Assembly (NCBI RefSeq): GCF_025215075.1
Contig: NZ_JAOBTH010000028.1
Span: 372,001-436,000, forward strand
Reading direction: 5' to 3'
DNA: 64,000 nucleotides
Source: Tenacibaculum haliotis
Lineage (GTDB): Bacteria > Bacteroidota > Bacteroidia > Flavobacteriales > Flavobacteriaceae
The notes below the pieces were generated by a model, which saw only the letters and a program-made list of their open reading frames with translations, ran no database searches and was not told where the DNA came from. The position numbers and the translations under genes were made by a program. This document shows, piece by piece, positions 51,771-60,801 of the stretch. The first letter of the stretch is position 1; every line of letters starts with the position of its first letter.

Positions 51771-53684
51771 ATGCTAAAGATTTTTTTTTTAAAAGCTTTT
51801 GAAAAATATGCTTCTCGATGGATTGTTTTAATTGTAGATCTCATTTTAATATGTATCTCTTTTATTTTAGCATATGCTGTTCGGTTTAATGCTTCATTAG
51901 ATTTTGACAAAAAAAGTTTATATTATCAAATTCCTTTTATAGGTATCATTGCTTTAATTAGTTTTCTTACGGTTGGATCTTATAAAGGTATTGTAAGACA
52001 TACAGGAACTCGAGATGCTTTTAATGTCTTTACTGGAGTAACTTTACTCTCTACGATTACGATAAGTATTGTTTTGATTAACAATAGATTTTCTGTATTC
52101 CCTAACTTTACCATTCCTAAATCGATTGTGATTATTCATTATCTAATTTCTATTCTGGTTTTAGTTATTAGTCGATATATTTTTAAAGCTTTTTTTGAGA
52201 TTATCTCAACAGAACTAAATACGATTACAAATGTCTTAATTTATGGTTCTGGAGACTCTGGATTAATAACTTATGGTGCTTTAAACAGGGATAGCAAGAA
52301 TAAATATGAAATATTAGGCTTTATCGATGATGATGAAAAGAAAGCAGGTAAAAAAATTAACCGTATTAAAATATACAACAGTAAAACGTTAAATAAAGAG
52401 TTTATTAAGAGTAAAAACATTGATGAAATTATTATTTCTATACAAAATATAAAATCTGAAAAACTACTTTACCTTACTGATAATTTATTAGATTTAGGTG
52501 TTAAAGTTAAGATTGTACCACCGCTTGCTAAATGGATTGATGGCGATTTAGAAGCCAATCAAATTAAAACTATAAAAATAGAAGATCTACTAGACAGAAA
52601 ACCAATTTCTATAGACAATCCAATAATTAAAAGAGATGTTAATAATAAGGTAATTTTAATTACTGGTGCTGCTGGATCTATTGGATCTGAAATCTCAAGG
52701 CAACTAAGTTCATATAATCATAAACACCTTGTATTAATTGACCAAGCTGAATCTGCTTTATATGACCTTCAGCAAGAACTGGTTCAAAAAAACAGACAAA
52801 ATATCACTTCTATAGTTGCTGATGTAAGAGATAAAAAAAGGATGAGTCTAATCTTTGAGCAATACAAACCTGAAAAAGTATTTCATGCCGCCGCCTACAA
52901 GCATGTTCCTCTAATGGAAATGAGTCCTTACGAAGCTGTTAAGATAAACATTGGAGGCACCAAAAACATAGCAGACTTGGCTATAAAGCATAATGTAGAG
53001 CGTTTTGTTATGGTATCTACAGACAATGCTGTAAATCCGACAAATGTTATGGGAGCAACAAAAAGAGTTGCTGAGATGTACATTAGTTGCTTAAGCAATG
53101 CTACCGATCATGAAACTAAATTTACAATAACTCGCTTTGGAAATGTTTTAGGTTCAAACGGATCCGTTATTCCTCTTTTTAAAAAGCAAATTGAAAACGG
53201 AGGTCCTTTAACGGTTACTCACAAAGATATAACACGTTATTTCATGACTATCCCTGAAGCATGCTGTTTAGTCCTTGAAGCTGGTACTATGGGAAATGGT
53301 GGTGATATATATATCTTTGAAATGGGAAAATCTGTTAAAATATATGAAATCGCAAAAAGAATGATTCATTTATCTGGATTAAATTTCCCTGAAGATATCG
53401 GTATAAAAATAACAGGTTTAAGAGCTGGGGAAAAACTATATGAAGAACTTTTAGCTGATGGAGAAAATACTACTCCGACGTATCATGAAAAAATAATGAT
53501 TGCTAAAAACCAAAAAATAGACGCTCACTTTATTATCGATAAAATCACTAATTTATGTATATCTAATCAAGAGCTTAATAATCAAAAGACAGTACAACTT
53601 GTAAAAGACATTGTTCCTGAATACAAGTCCAACAATTCTATTTATGAAAAGTTAGATAATACAACAAAAAAAATAACCATTTAA
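51771..53684 (+). CDS. CapD/FlaA1-type membrane-bound nucleotide-sugar dehydratase/epimerase
   Basis: 637 residues. Four N-terminal membrane helices (to about 130) are followed by a first Rossmann-like domain (YGSGDSGLITYGAL) and a catalytic short-chain dehydrogenase domain (about 295-570) with NAD-binding TGAAGSIGSE. The active-site stretch VMGATKRVAEMY has Met-x3-Lys in place of Tyr-x3-Lys, characteristic of the WbpM/FlaA1 group. It likely dehydrates UDP-GlcNAc for surface polysaccharide synthesis. The next gene, for an aminosugar-kinase-like protein, starts right at its stop. Confidence 0.9.
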   Translation: MLKIFFLKAFEKYASRWIVLIVDLILICISFILAYAVRFNASLDFDKKSLYYQIPFIGIIALISFLTVGSYKGIVRHTGTRDAFNVFTGVTLLSTITISIVLINNRFSVFPNFTIPKSIVIIHYLISILVLVISRYIFKAFFEIISTELNTITNVLIYGSGDSGLITYGALNRDSKNKYEILGFIDDDEKKAGKKINRIKIYNSKTLNKEFIKSKNIDEIIISIQNIKSEKLLYLTDNLLDLGVKVKIVPPLAKWIDGDLEANQIKTIKIEDLLDRKPISIDNPIIKRDVNNKVILITGAAGSIGSEISRQLSSYNHKHLVLIDQAESALYDLQQELVQKNRQNITSIVADVRDKKRMSLIFEQYKPEKVFHAAAYKHVPLMEMSPYEAVKINIGGTKNIADLAIKHNVERFVMVSTDNAVNPTNVMGATKRVAEMYISCLSNATDHETKFTITRFGNVLGSNGSVIPLFKKQIENGGPLTVTHKDITRYFMTIPEACCLVLEAGTMGNGGDIYIFEMGKSVKIYEIAKRMIHLSGLNFPEDIGIKITGLRAGEKLYEELLADGENTTPTYHEKIMIAKNQKIDAHFIIDKITNLCISNQELNNQKTVQLVKDIVPEYKSNNSIYEKLDNTTKKITI

Positions 53685-54538
53685 TGATTTTAATTGCAGA
53701 TGGAGGTTCAACAAAAACAGATTGGATTGCTCTTAATAAAAATGATAAAAAAGAGCTTTTTAGAGCTAAATCATTAGGCTTAAATCCTGCAGTTCTTTTA
53801 AAGAATCAATTATTACATCGAATCGAGAAAACGCCTGAATTAATTGCTATAAAATCGAAAGTACAAGAGATTTATTTTTACGGAGCAGGTTGTGGATCGC
53901 CACAATCTATTCAGATTTTAGAAGCCGTATTACAAATAGTTTTCCCTAATGCAAAAATCACTATTTCAGAAGATCTTTTAGGTGCTGTTTACGCAGCTAC
54001 TGCTAATAAGCCTGCCATTGTTTGTATTTTAGGAACAGGGTCCAACAGTTGTTATTATAACGGAACCTCTATAAACAAAATTCATCCATCACTGGGATAT
54101 ACAATTATGGATGAAGCTAGTGGTAATTATTTTGGTAAACGATTATTAAGAGATTTCTACTATCAAAAAATGCCTAAAAACTTAGCTAAAATATTTGCTA
54201 ATCAATTTAATCTTGAGATTGATTTCGTTAAAATCAACTTATATAAAACACCAAATCCAAATATGTATTTAGCTTCGTTTGCTGAATTTATGTTTGAATA
54301 CAAAAATGATAAATACATAAAAAAACTAATAAAGAAAGGATTTCGTAAATATTTCAAATATCAAATATTGCCTTATAACAAAGAATCCTCAACACCTCTT
54401 TACTTCATAGGCTCTATTGCTTATTATTTTAGCCATTTTTTAGAAGAGGTAGCATTAAAAAATAATCTAATCATTACCGATATAATACAACGTCCTATTG
54501 ATGATTTAGTCAAATTTCACCAAAAGAACACTTTTTAA
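53684..54538 (+). CDS. N-acetylglucosamine kinase-like ATPase (BadF/BadG family)
   Basis: 284 residues. ASKHA-fold motifs: phosphate-1 ILIADGGSTKTDWIAL, phosphate-2 VCILGTGSNSCYYNG, then SLGYTIMDEASGNYFGKRLL and a C-terminal adenosine region (YFIGSIAYYFSHFLEEV). It probably phosphorylates GlcNAc or a muropeptide sugar. The overlapping start with the CapD-like gene and the convergent murF (four-base overlap) suit a cell-wall or aminosugar setting. Confidence 0.83.
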   Translation: MILIADGGSTKTDWIALNKNDKKELFRAKSLGLNPAVLLKNQLLHRIEKTPELIAIKSKVQEIYFYGAGCGSPQSIQILEAVLQIVFPNAKITISEDLLGAVYAATANKPAIVCILGTGSNSCYYNGTSINKIHPSLGYTIMDEASGNYFGKRLLRDFYYQKMPKNLAKIFANQFNLEIDFVKINLYKTPNPNMYLASFAEFMFEYKNDKYIKKLIKKGFRKYFKYQILPYNKESSTPLYFIGSIAYYFSHFLEEVALKNNLIITDIIQRPIDDLVKFHQKNTF

Positions 54539-55788
54539 CAAAGTGAAACAATTCTCTCTAAAGCCATTCCCCTTGATCCTTTTATCAAAATAATGCTTTT
54601 TTTTACTGGATTATTTAATAGATGTTCTTTCAACTCCTCAAAATCTAAAAACTTAAGATAGTTTGTTTCTGTTTTATGGAAGTGCTCTCCAATAAAAAAG
54701 ACTGAATCAAATTTAAATTCTGTAGCTAAATCTACTATATTTTGATGCTCTTTAACGCTGTAATCACCCAATTCAAACATATCACCAATGATAATAGTTT
54801 TATGTCTACTTTCAAGATCGTTAAAACTTTCTAAAGCGGCTTTCATACTCGTTGGATTTGCATTATACGCATCAAGAATAATCTTGTTATTATCCGTATC
54901 AATTACCTGAGATCGATTATCTGATGGAATAAAGTTTTCAATTGCTTCTTTTATTTTCTCTTTTGATACCTTAAAATAATGACCGATAGTGATCGCTGCA
55001 GCAATATTTGAAAAATTATAAGCACCAATTAAATTACTTTGTATTTCTAGTGAATCAAATGATAATTTAACAAACGGATTTGCATTTATATAAACAATAG
55101 ACTCATTAAATAAAACAACAGTTGCTTTTGTAGTTTTAACTAATTGAATAGAATCTTCTGGATTAACAAAAACTTTTTTTTCATTACTAATTAAGAAATC
55201 ATACAACTCCGATTTTGCCTTAACAACCCCTTCTAGAGAACCAAAACCTTCTAAATGTGCACTTCCAAAATTGGTTATATATCCAAAATCCGGATTTGAT
55301 ATCTCTGATAAACAAGCAATTTCATTAGGATGATTTGCCCCCATTTCAACAATACCAATTTCGGTTGCTGCCGTCATAGATAATAATGTTAGCGGCACAC
55401 CAATATGATTATTCAAATTACCTATTGTTGCTGTTGTCTTATATTTTGATGATAATACAGCATTAATTAACTCTTTCGTTGTCGTTTTACCATTACTTCC
55501 TGTTAAAGAAATAATTGGAATCCCTAACATATCTCTGTGATATCTTGCTAATTCTTGGAGTGTTTTTAACACATCTTCAACTAAAATTATATTTTCTGAA
55601 GTTTTATATGCTACCTCATCAATAACTGAAAAATCAGCGCCTTTCGCTACGGCTTCTTCAGCAAATTTGTTTCCATTAAAATTTTCTCCTTTTAATGCAA
55701 AAAAAATGGTATTCTCTCTAATATTTCTAGTATCCGTATCAACTAAACCATGTTGAATATATAACTTATATAAATCTGCTATCTCCAT
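54535..55788 (-). CDS. murF: UDP-N-acetylmuramoyl-tripeptide--D-alanyl-D-alanine ligase MurF
   Basis: 417 residues from the ATG at 55788 (MEIADLYKLYI); eight upstream in-frame codons read into the preceding terminator. Mur-ligase motifs: ATP site LTGSNGKTTTKELI, NNHIGVPLTLL, EMGANHPNEI, DAYNANPTSM and the end KGSRGMALERIV. It adds D-Ala-D-Ala to the peptidoglycan precursor in the cytoplasm. It lies downstream of gldJ on the same strand but with a strong terminator between. Confidence 0.94.
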   Translation of the reverse strand: MEIADLYKLYIQHGLVDTDTRNIRENTIFFALKGENFNGNKFAEEAVAKGADFSVIDEVAYKTSENIILVEDVLKTLQELARYHRDMLGIPIISLTGSNGKTTTKELINAVLSSKYKTTATIGNLNNHIGVPLTLLSMTAATEIGIVEMGANHPNEIACLSEISNPDFGYITNFGSAHLEGFGSLEGVVKAKSELYDFLISNEKKVFVNPEDSIQLVKTTKATVVLFNESIVYINANPFVKLSFDSLEIQSNLIGAYNFSNIAAAITIGHYFKVSKEKIKEAIENFIPSDNRSQVIDTDNNKIILDAYNANPTSMKAALESFNDLESRHKTIIIGDMFELGDYSVKEHQNIVDLATEFKFDSVFFIGEHFHKTETNYLKFLDFEELKEHLLNNPVKKSIILIKGSRGMALERIVSLC

Positions 55789-55800
55789 GTTGTAAAAATA

Positions 55801-55833
55801 AAAAAACCTCATTGAATTTCAATGAGGTTTTTT
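55801..55833 (-). terminator. Terminator between gldJ and murF
   Basis: A perfect 15-bp stem (55801-55815 with 55819-55833), core CCTCATTGA/TCAATGAGG with A and T runs. It ends gldJ transcription 13 bases before murF's start, so murF needs read-through or a promoter inside this region. Confidence 0.88.
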
Positions 55834-55848
55834 ATTGTATTATTTTGT

Positions 55849-57558
55849 TTATTTAGCTTTATCCGGAACAGCTCTTTTTCTTTTATTTAACATCATTGGC
55901 CCCATTTTGTCGGTAGCACATCTAAACCCTATGAAGTTAGTTGCCATATATTCTGGAAAGTACCTTCTTTGAGCAGGATCTAACCAATATTCTCTATCTG
56001 CCCATGAACCTCCTTTATAAACTCTAGATTTATCACTAACCAACGTAGTTCTTCTTTTAGAGTCGTACTTATAATTATCGATTGCATTCCCTAAAGAATC
56101 TCTTTCAGATTCTGGTTTTTGAGGTGAATTATACATTCTTGAAGCACTATCTAACTGATCTTTATCTAAACCATAATCTTTCGAAGAAGATTGATCTCCA
56201 TCTCCTAAGCTTGAGTTATTTGCTAAGTTATAATTTCTTCTCATATAAGTATCTTCCTTTGTAATTGGAATATACTTAACACTTCCTGGTAAATCTTTAG
56301 GTACAATTCTTCCGTTTTCTAAAGTATCATATTCTATCTCCCCCATTTCATCGCCAACAATAACAACCTTACCGTTTTGATCTATTAACTTTTTTGTAAA
56401 AACATTTCCTCTGAAATAATTAAAATCATTTGCTTCAGAATCAATTATAGGGCGATACACATCCTCTACCCATTCAGCAACGTTACCTGACATGTCATAC
56501 AAACCATAAGCATTTGGTGGATAACTCCTAGCTGCGTTAGGGATATCTGACCCATCACTACTCCAACCTGCAATACCACTATAATCCCCTTTACCTTGTT
56601 TAAAGTTAGCTAACTGATCTCCTCGCCTTCTCTTATCTCTATCACGTGTATATTTACCGTCCCAAGAATATTTTTTTCTTCCACGAATATTATTATACTC
56701 ACGATTTTCGAAAACTGCTTTTGCAGCATATTCCCATTCTACCTCTGTTGGAAGTCTAAATTTCTGAGCTAAAATTCCATCCGAAGATGTAACTTGTCTA
56801 CCTGAAAACTTATCTTTCTCGGGTTTTGGCTCTCCTTTTTTTCTTGGTAATGGAATTCCTTTTTTATAAATTGTTGAGTCTCCTTCAAACAACGCGTATG
56901 GATTTGTTAAATAAGTATCCGTATCAAAGTTATTTTTACCTCTAAAACTTAATGAATCTTCTTTAAAGATATTTTTAATAACACCTTTATCCATTAATAT
57001 TTTTAAATTTACTGCGTTTGTACGCCATTTACAGTATTTATTAGCCTGTAACCAACTAACACCTACAACAGGGTACTCTGCGTAAGACGGATGTCTCAAA
57101 TAACTTTCTGACAGTAAATTTGTATTTCCTAATCCTTTTCTCCACACCAAAGTATCTGGTAAGACAGAGTGATAAATATTCTTAAACTGTGGCTCTTCTG
57201 GAGGAAATATGTCTTTTGTATATTGCATAAACAAACCATATTCTGCATTTGTAACCTCAGTTTCATCCATATAAAAAGAACGAACGTGCATTTTCTTTGG
57301 TGTTGTATTCCAATCAAACATAACGTCATCTTGTACTAATCCCATCGTAAAACTACCTCCTTCAATATGCACCATTCCTGGAGGTACTTCTTTACCATTT
57401 TTATCTTCACCTTTTAAATAACCTCCATAATTAGGGTCATTAAAATTCCAACCAGTCAATGAAGATCTACTTGAACTACCACTTCTATTGCTCTTACAAG
57501 AAGAAACCAATAACACAGTGGCAATCAATAAACTAAATATTTTTAATGTGCTTTTCAT
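55849..57558 (-). CDS. gldJ: Gliding-motility/T9SS lipoprotein GldJ
   Basis: 569 residues. Signal peptide with lipobox (LLVSSC, Cys at about 21) and Ser-rich linker. The formylglycine-generating-enzyme-like (sulfatase-modifying) fold follows: VHIEGGSFTMGLVQDDVMFD, MDETEVTNAEYGLFM, VVGVSWLQANKYCKWR, RLPTEVEWEYAAKA, then GLYDMSGNVAEWVEDVYRP and SRVYKGGSWADREYWLDPAQ. The enzyme's catalytic Cys pair is not evident, so it is structural. GldJ associates with GldK in the outer-membrane ring of the gliding/type IX secretion machinery. It is divergent from porV. Confidence 0.93.
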   Translation of the reverse strand: MKSTLKIFSLLIATVLLVSSCKSNRSGSSSRSSLTGWNFNDPNYGGYLKGEDKNGKEVPPGMVHIEGGSFTMGLVQDDVMFDWNTTPKKMHVRSFYMDETEVTNAEYGLFMQYTKDIFPPEEPQFKNIYHSVLPDTLVWRKGLGNTNLLSESYLRHPSYAEYPVVGVSWLQANKYCKWRTNAVNLKILMDKGVIKNIFKEDSLSFRGKNNFDTDTYLTNPYALFEGDSTIYKKGIPLPRKKGEPKPEKDKFSGRQVTSSDGILAQKFRLPTEVEWEYAAKAVFENREYNNIRGRKKYSWDGKYTRDRDKRRRGDQLANFKQGKGDYSGIAGWSSDGSDIPNAARSYPPNAYGLYDMSGNVAEWVEDVYRPIIDSEANDFNYFRGNVFTKKLIDQNGKVVIVGDEMGEIEYDTLENGRIVPKDLPGSVKYIPITKEDTYMRRNYNLANNSSLGDGDQSSSKDYGLDKDQLDSASRMYNSPQKPESERDSLGNAIDNYKYDSKRRTTLVSDKSRVYKGGSWADREYWLDPAQRRYFPEYMATNFIGFRCATDKMGPMMLNKRKRAVPDKAK

Positions 57559-57584
57559 GTATTTTCAACTATTTTAGGGGTGGC

Positions 57585-57614
57585 GCAATTTACAATATTT
57601 ATAACTCCTTACAA
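57585..57614 (-). promoter_or_regulatory. Promoter of gldJ
   Basis: On the minus strand TTG (57614-57612), 19 bases, TAAATTGC (57592-57585), close to the TAnnTTTG consensus and about 27 bases before the ATG. Confidence 0.55.
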
Positions 57615-57825
57615 CTAATTTATTTATAAATTGAAGTATATAGTGTTGCTATTGCAAGATTACTAACGACCATTATTTAAGTTTAGTATTACGAATTTAA
57701 GAAAAAGATTAAATATGCACCATTAAAAATCATTATTTTATACAACACAATATTCAAATTTTTATATCGTTTAGAACTTATACTTTAAAAAAACATAAAA
57801 CTTTAGCTTTTTTTTAAGAAAACTT

Positions 57826-57833
57826 TATATTTG
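57826..57833 (+). promoter_or_regulatory. -7 promoter element of porV
   Basis: TATATTTG fits TAnnTTTG, 24 bases before the porV start. The remaining divergent gap (57559-57825) is A/T-rich and holds no gene. Confidence 0.65.
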
Positions 57834-57857
57834 CCCAACTAACAATCAAATTATTAC

Positions 57858-58931
57858 ATGAAAAAATTATCTTTTTTATTATTTTTTGTCTGTTTTGCCC
57901 TTCAAACCAAAGCACAACAAATTACAACAGCAACACCTTTTTTATTAATATCGTCTGACGCACGTGCTGGTGGTATGGGAGACGTTGGTGTCGCAACATC
58001 TGCTGATGCATTTTCTATTTTTCATAATCCTGCTAAAACAGTTTTCAATGAAAACAAAATAAGTATTGGTTTAAATTACACACCTTGGTTACGTAATTTA
58101 ACTGATGATATTTTTGTTGGAAACGCATCTTATGTAAATAGATTTAAAGAAAATGCTGCTTGGGGAGTGGACATTAAATATTTCTCTCTTGGTCAAGTTC
58201 AATTAACAGATTTAGATGGTAATAGTCAAGGAACAATAAACCCGAATGAATTTGCTATTACAGGTATCTATTCTATGAAATTGAGTGAAAAATTCTCAAT
58301 GGGTGTTGGATTTAAATACATCAACTCTAACCTAGACATTAACAGTAGTAGTATTAATGCGGTAAACTCAATAGCTTTTGATCTTTCTGGATATTATCAA
58401 TCAGACGAGAAGAACTACGGAAATTTTAATGGTCGTTATCGCTTAGGATTTAATATCGCAAATATTGGTCCAAAAGTACAGTATACGAACGGAGGTTCTG
58501 AAAGCTTTATTCCAACTAATGCAAAATTAGGGGGTGGTTTCGATTTTATTTTAGATAGCAAAAACACGTTGGGTCTTAGTCTCGAATTCACAAAATTATT
58601 AGTTCCTTCTAGCGGAGCTGATTCCTCTAGGGGTTGGTTCGAAGGAATGTTTACTTCTTTAGGTGATAGAGATTTTAGTGAAGAGCTTAAAGAAACAACT
58701 TGGGCGTTAGGTGCCGAATATTCATATAATAACGCATTTGCTCTTAGAGCTGGATACTTTCATGAAAGTGAACAAAAAGGCCTGAGACAATTTTTAACTT
58801 TGGGTACTGGTTTTACAGCCAAAGCATTTAATTTAGATTTATCTTATTTAATAAACACATCATCAGTTAATAACCCGCTAGAAAACACTTTACGATTTTC
58901 TTTATCATTTGATTTAGGAGAAATTTACTAG
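57858..58931 (+). CDS. porV: Type IX secretion outer-membrane protein PorV (LptO)
   Basis: 357 residues. Signal peptide to LQTKAQ, then a FadL-like beta-barrel with the family start PFLLISSDARAGGMGDVGVA and TSADAFSIFHNPAK. Later comes LGAEYSYNNAFALRAGYFHE and a C-terminal strand ending LRFSLSFDLGEIY. PorV shuttles T9SS substrates from the translocon to the attachment complex. It is transcribed away from gldJ. The sortase gene porU, which I recall lying between these two in Flavobacterium johnsoniae, is absent here. Confidence 0.92.
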   Translation: MKKLSFLLFFVCFALQTKAQQITTATPFLLISSDARAGGMGDVGVATSADAFSIFHNPAKTVFNENKISIGLNYTPWLRNLTDDIFVGNASYVNRFKENAAWGVDIKYFSLGQVQLTDLDGNSQGTINPNEFAITGIYSMKLSEKFSMGVGFKYINSNLDINSSSINAVNSIAFDLSGYYQSDEKNYGNFNGRYRLGFNIANIGPKVQYTNGGSESFIPTNAKLGGGFDFILDSKNTLGLSLEFTKLLVPSSGADSSRGWFEGMFTSLGDRDFSEELKETTWALGAEYSYNNAFALRAGYFHESEQKGLRQFLTLGTGFTAKAFNLDLSYLINTSSVNNPLENTLRFSLSFDLGEIY

Positions 58932-58977
58932 GTTTATTAAATTGTAGATTTTTTTTAATAAATTCGTATCATAATAC

Positions 58978-59005
58978 AAAAGCAGTCTAACAGGCTGCTT
59001 TTTTT
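58978..59005 (+). terminator. Terminator after porV
   Basis: A ten-bp stem (AAAAGCAGTC with GGCTGCTTTT, one G-T pair), loop TAACA, then a T run. Confidence 0.85.
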
Positions 59006-59023
59006 GACCAACACTATTTCTTT

Positions 59024-59506
59024 ATGGAAAAAATAGAATTAAAGACTTCTGCGACTCTTTTTAACAATGTATCGGAATTAGCTCAAGAAGATAAATTGCT
59101 TATGGATAAAGCTATTGAAGCGAGAGCTAAAGCTTACGCTCCTTACTCTAAATTTAGCGTAGGTGCTGCTTTCTTATTAGAAAACGGTGTAATTATTTTA
59201 GGTAACAACCAAGAAAATGCGGCATATCCATCAGGAATGTGCGCTGAGAGGGTTGGAATATGGAAAGTTGGCTCTGAATTTCCTGGAGTAAAAATTAAAA
59301 AATTAGCCATTACTGCTGCTTCAGAAAATTTAACAGTAGACAAACCTGTTGGGCCTTGTGGTGCATGCAGACAAACTTTATCTGAATACGAAATCAATCA
59401 AAAAGAACCAATAGAAATACTTTTTATGGGAGAAATTGGCAAGGTTGTAAAAACAACATCGTTACTTTCATTACTTCCTTTTTCTTTCGATAGCTCATAT
59501 TTATAA
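59024..59506 (+). CDS. cdd: Cytidine deaminase
   Basis: 160 residues. Zinc and catalytic motifs: NAAYPSGMCAERVGIW (Cys-Ala-Glu) and PVGPCGACRQTLSEYE (PCxxC). APYSKFSVGAAFL near the start is the substrate-binding part. It deaminates cytidine and deoxycytidine to uridine forms in pyrimidine salvage. It is close behind porV but separated by a terminator. Confidence 0.94.
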   Translation: MEKIELKTSATLFNNVSELAQEDKLLMDKAIEARAKAYAPYSKFSVGAAFLLENGVIILGNNQENAAYPSGMCAERVGIWKVGSEFPGVKIKKLAITAASENLTVDKPVGPCGACRQTLSEYEINQKEPIEILFMGEIGKVVKTTSLLSLLPFSFDSSYL

Positions 59507-59567
59507 ACACACTCTAGAAATCACAAGCTCAAAAAAGATAACTCTTTTTTTTAAAATATTTAATTAT

Positions 59568-59611
59568 AAAGCCATTTTTTAAGGATTCTACAATTCTTTT
59601 AAAATGGCTTT
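59568..59611. terminator. Inverted repeat after cdd
   Basis: AAAGCCATTTT (59568-59578) is exactly inverted as AAAATGGCTTT (59601-59611) with a 22-base loop. It is a plausible bidirectional terminator, although the T tract is short. Confidence 0.55.
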
Positions 59612-59674
59612 AAATTAATGCTTTAGTGTAATTTAAAATGCTTTATTTGTATCTACAATCCCTAATAATTTAGA

Positions 59675-60739
59675 ATGACATCAGCAGTAATTACAGGTAC
59701 AGGTTCATACATCCCCTCAATAAAAAAAGAAAATAATCAGTTTTTAGAAAGTTCATTTTTAAATGCTGATGGAACTTCTTTTAAAAACACGAACAGTGTA
59801 ATTATTGAAAAATTTAAATCGATTACTGGTATTGAAGAACGTCGATATACTACGGATAATTATACGGCTTCTGACCTAGGATATTTTGCTGCGGAAAAAG
59901 CAATAGAAGATGCCAATTTAAATGCTGAAGAATTAGATTACATAATATTCGCTCATAATTTTGGGGATGTAAAAAAAGACGCTATCCAAAGTGATATACT
60001 TCCTAGTTTAGCTAGTCGTGTAAAACATTTACTCCAAATAAAAAATCCAAATTGTGTTGCATATGATATTTTATTCGGATGTCCGGGTTGGGTTGAAGGT
60101 GTCATTCAAGCACAAGCTTTTATAAAAGCAGGGGTTGCTAAGAAGTGTTTAGTTATTGGTGGAGAAACTTTATCGCGAGTTGTTGATAAGTACGATCGTG
60201 ATTCTATGATTTATAGTGATGGCGCAGGCGCTTGTGTTGTTGAATTAAAAGAAGGTAGTGAAAGCGGAATCTTAAGTCATGCCTCACAAACTTTTACCAA
60301 AGAAGAAGCGTATTTTTTATTCTACGGAAACTCTTTTAATAAAAATTTAGATAAAGATGTTCGTTATATAAAAATGCACGGACGTAAAATTTACGAATTT
60401 GCATTAAATAACGTGCCTAAAGCAATGAAAACTGCGCTAGATAAAAGTGGAATTGAAATTGACGCAGTTAAAAAAATATTCATTCATCAAGCAAATGAAA
60501 AAATGGATGATGCAATTATCAAACGTTTTTATAGATTGTATAAAAAGCCAATTCCTGTAGGCATTATGCCGATGAGTATTCATAAACTAGGTAACAGCTC
60601 GGTGGCAACCGTACCTACTTTATTAGATTTAGTGCTAAAAGGGAATGTCGAAAATCAAGAAGTACAAAAAGGCGATGTAATAATACTTGCGTCTGTGGGT
60701 GCGGGAATGAATATAAACGCTGTCGTTTATCGTTATTAA
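59675..60739 (+). CDS. 3-oxoacyl-ACP synthase III family protein (FabH-like)
   Basis: 354 residues. Thiolase-fold features: SAVITGTGSYIPSI at the start, ITGIEERRY, active-site Cys likely in VAYDILFGCPGWVEGVIQAQ (the usual D-x-x-x-A-C-x-G block), His in IFIHQANEKMDDAI and Asn in HKLGNSSVATVP. The Cys-His-Asn triad of ketoacyl synthase III appears present. It condenses an acyl-CoA with malonyl-ACP or performs a related acyl transfer. The genome may have a separate housekeeping FabH; this longer variant could serve a special lipid. Confidence 0.85.
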   Translation: MTSAVITGTGSYIPSIKKENNQFLESSFLNADGTSFKNTNSVIIEKFKSITGIEERRYTTDNYTASDLGYFAAEKAIEDANLNAEELDYIIFAHNFGDVKKDAIQSDILPSLASRVKHLLQIKNPNCVAYDILFGCPGWVEGVIQAQAFIKAGVAKKCLVIGGETLSRVVDKYDRDSMIYSDGAGACVVELKEGSESGILSHASQTFTKEEAYFLFYGNSFNKNLDKDVRYIKMHGRKIYEFALNNVPKAMKTALDKSGIEIDAVKKIFIHQANEKMDDAIIKRFYRLYKKPIPVGIMPMSIHKLGNSSVATVPTLLDLVLKGNVENQEVQKGDVIILASVGAGMNINAVVYRY

Positions 60740-60801
60740 AAAACTTCAAAAAATCTAAATTCAAATACTAAAAGTCTAAAATCTAAGTACTATTTTTGCA
60801 T

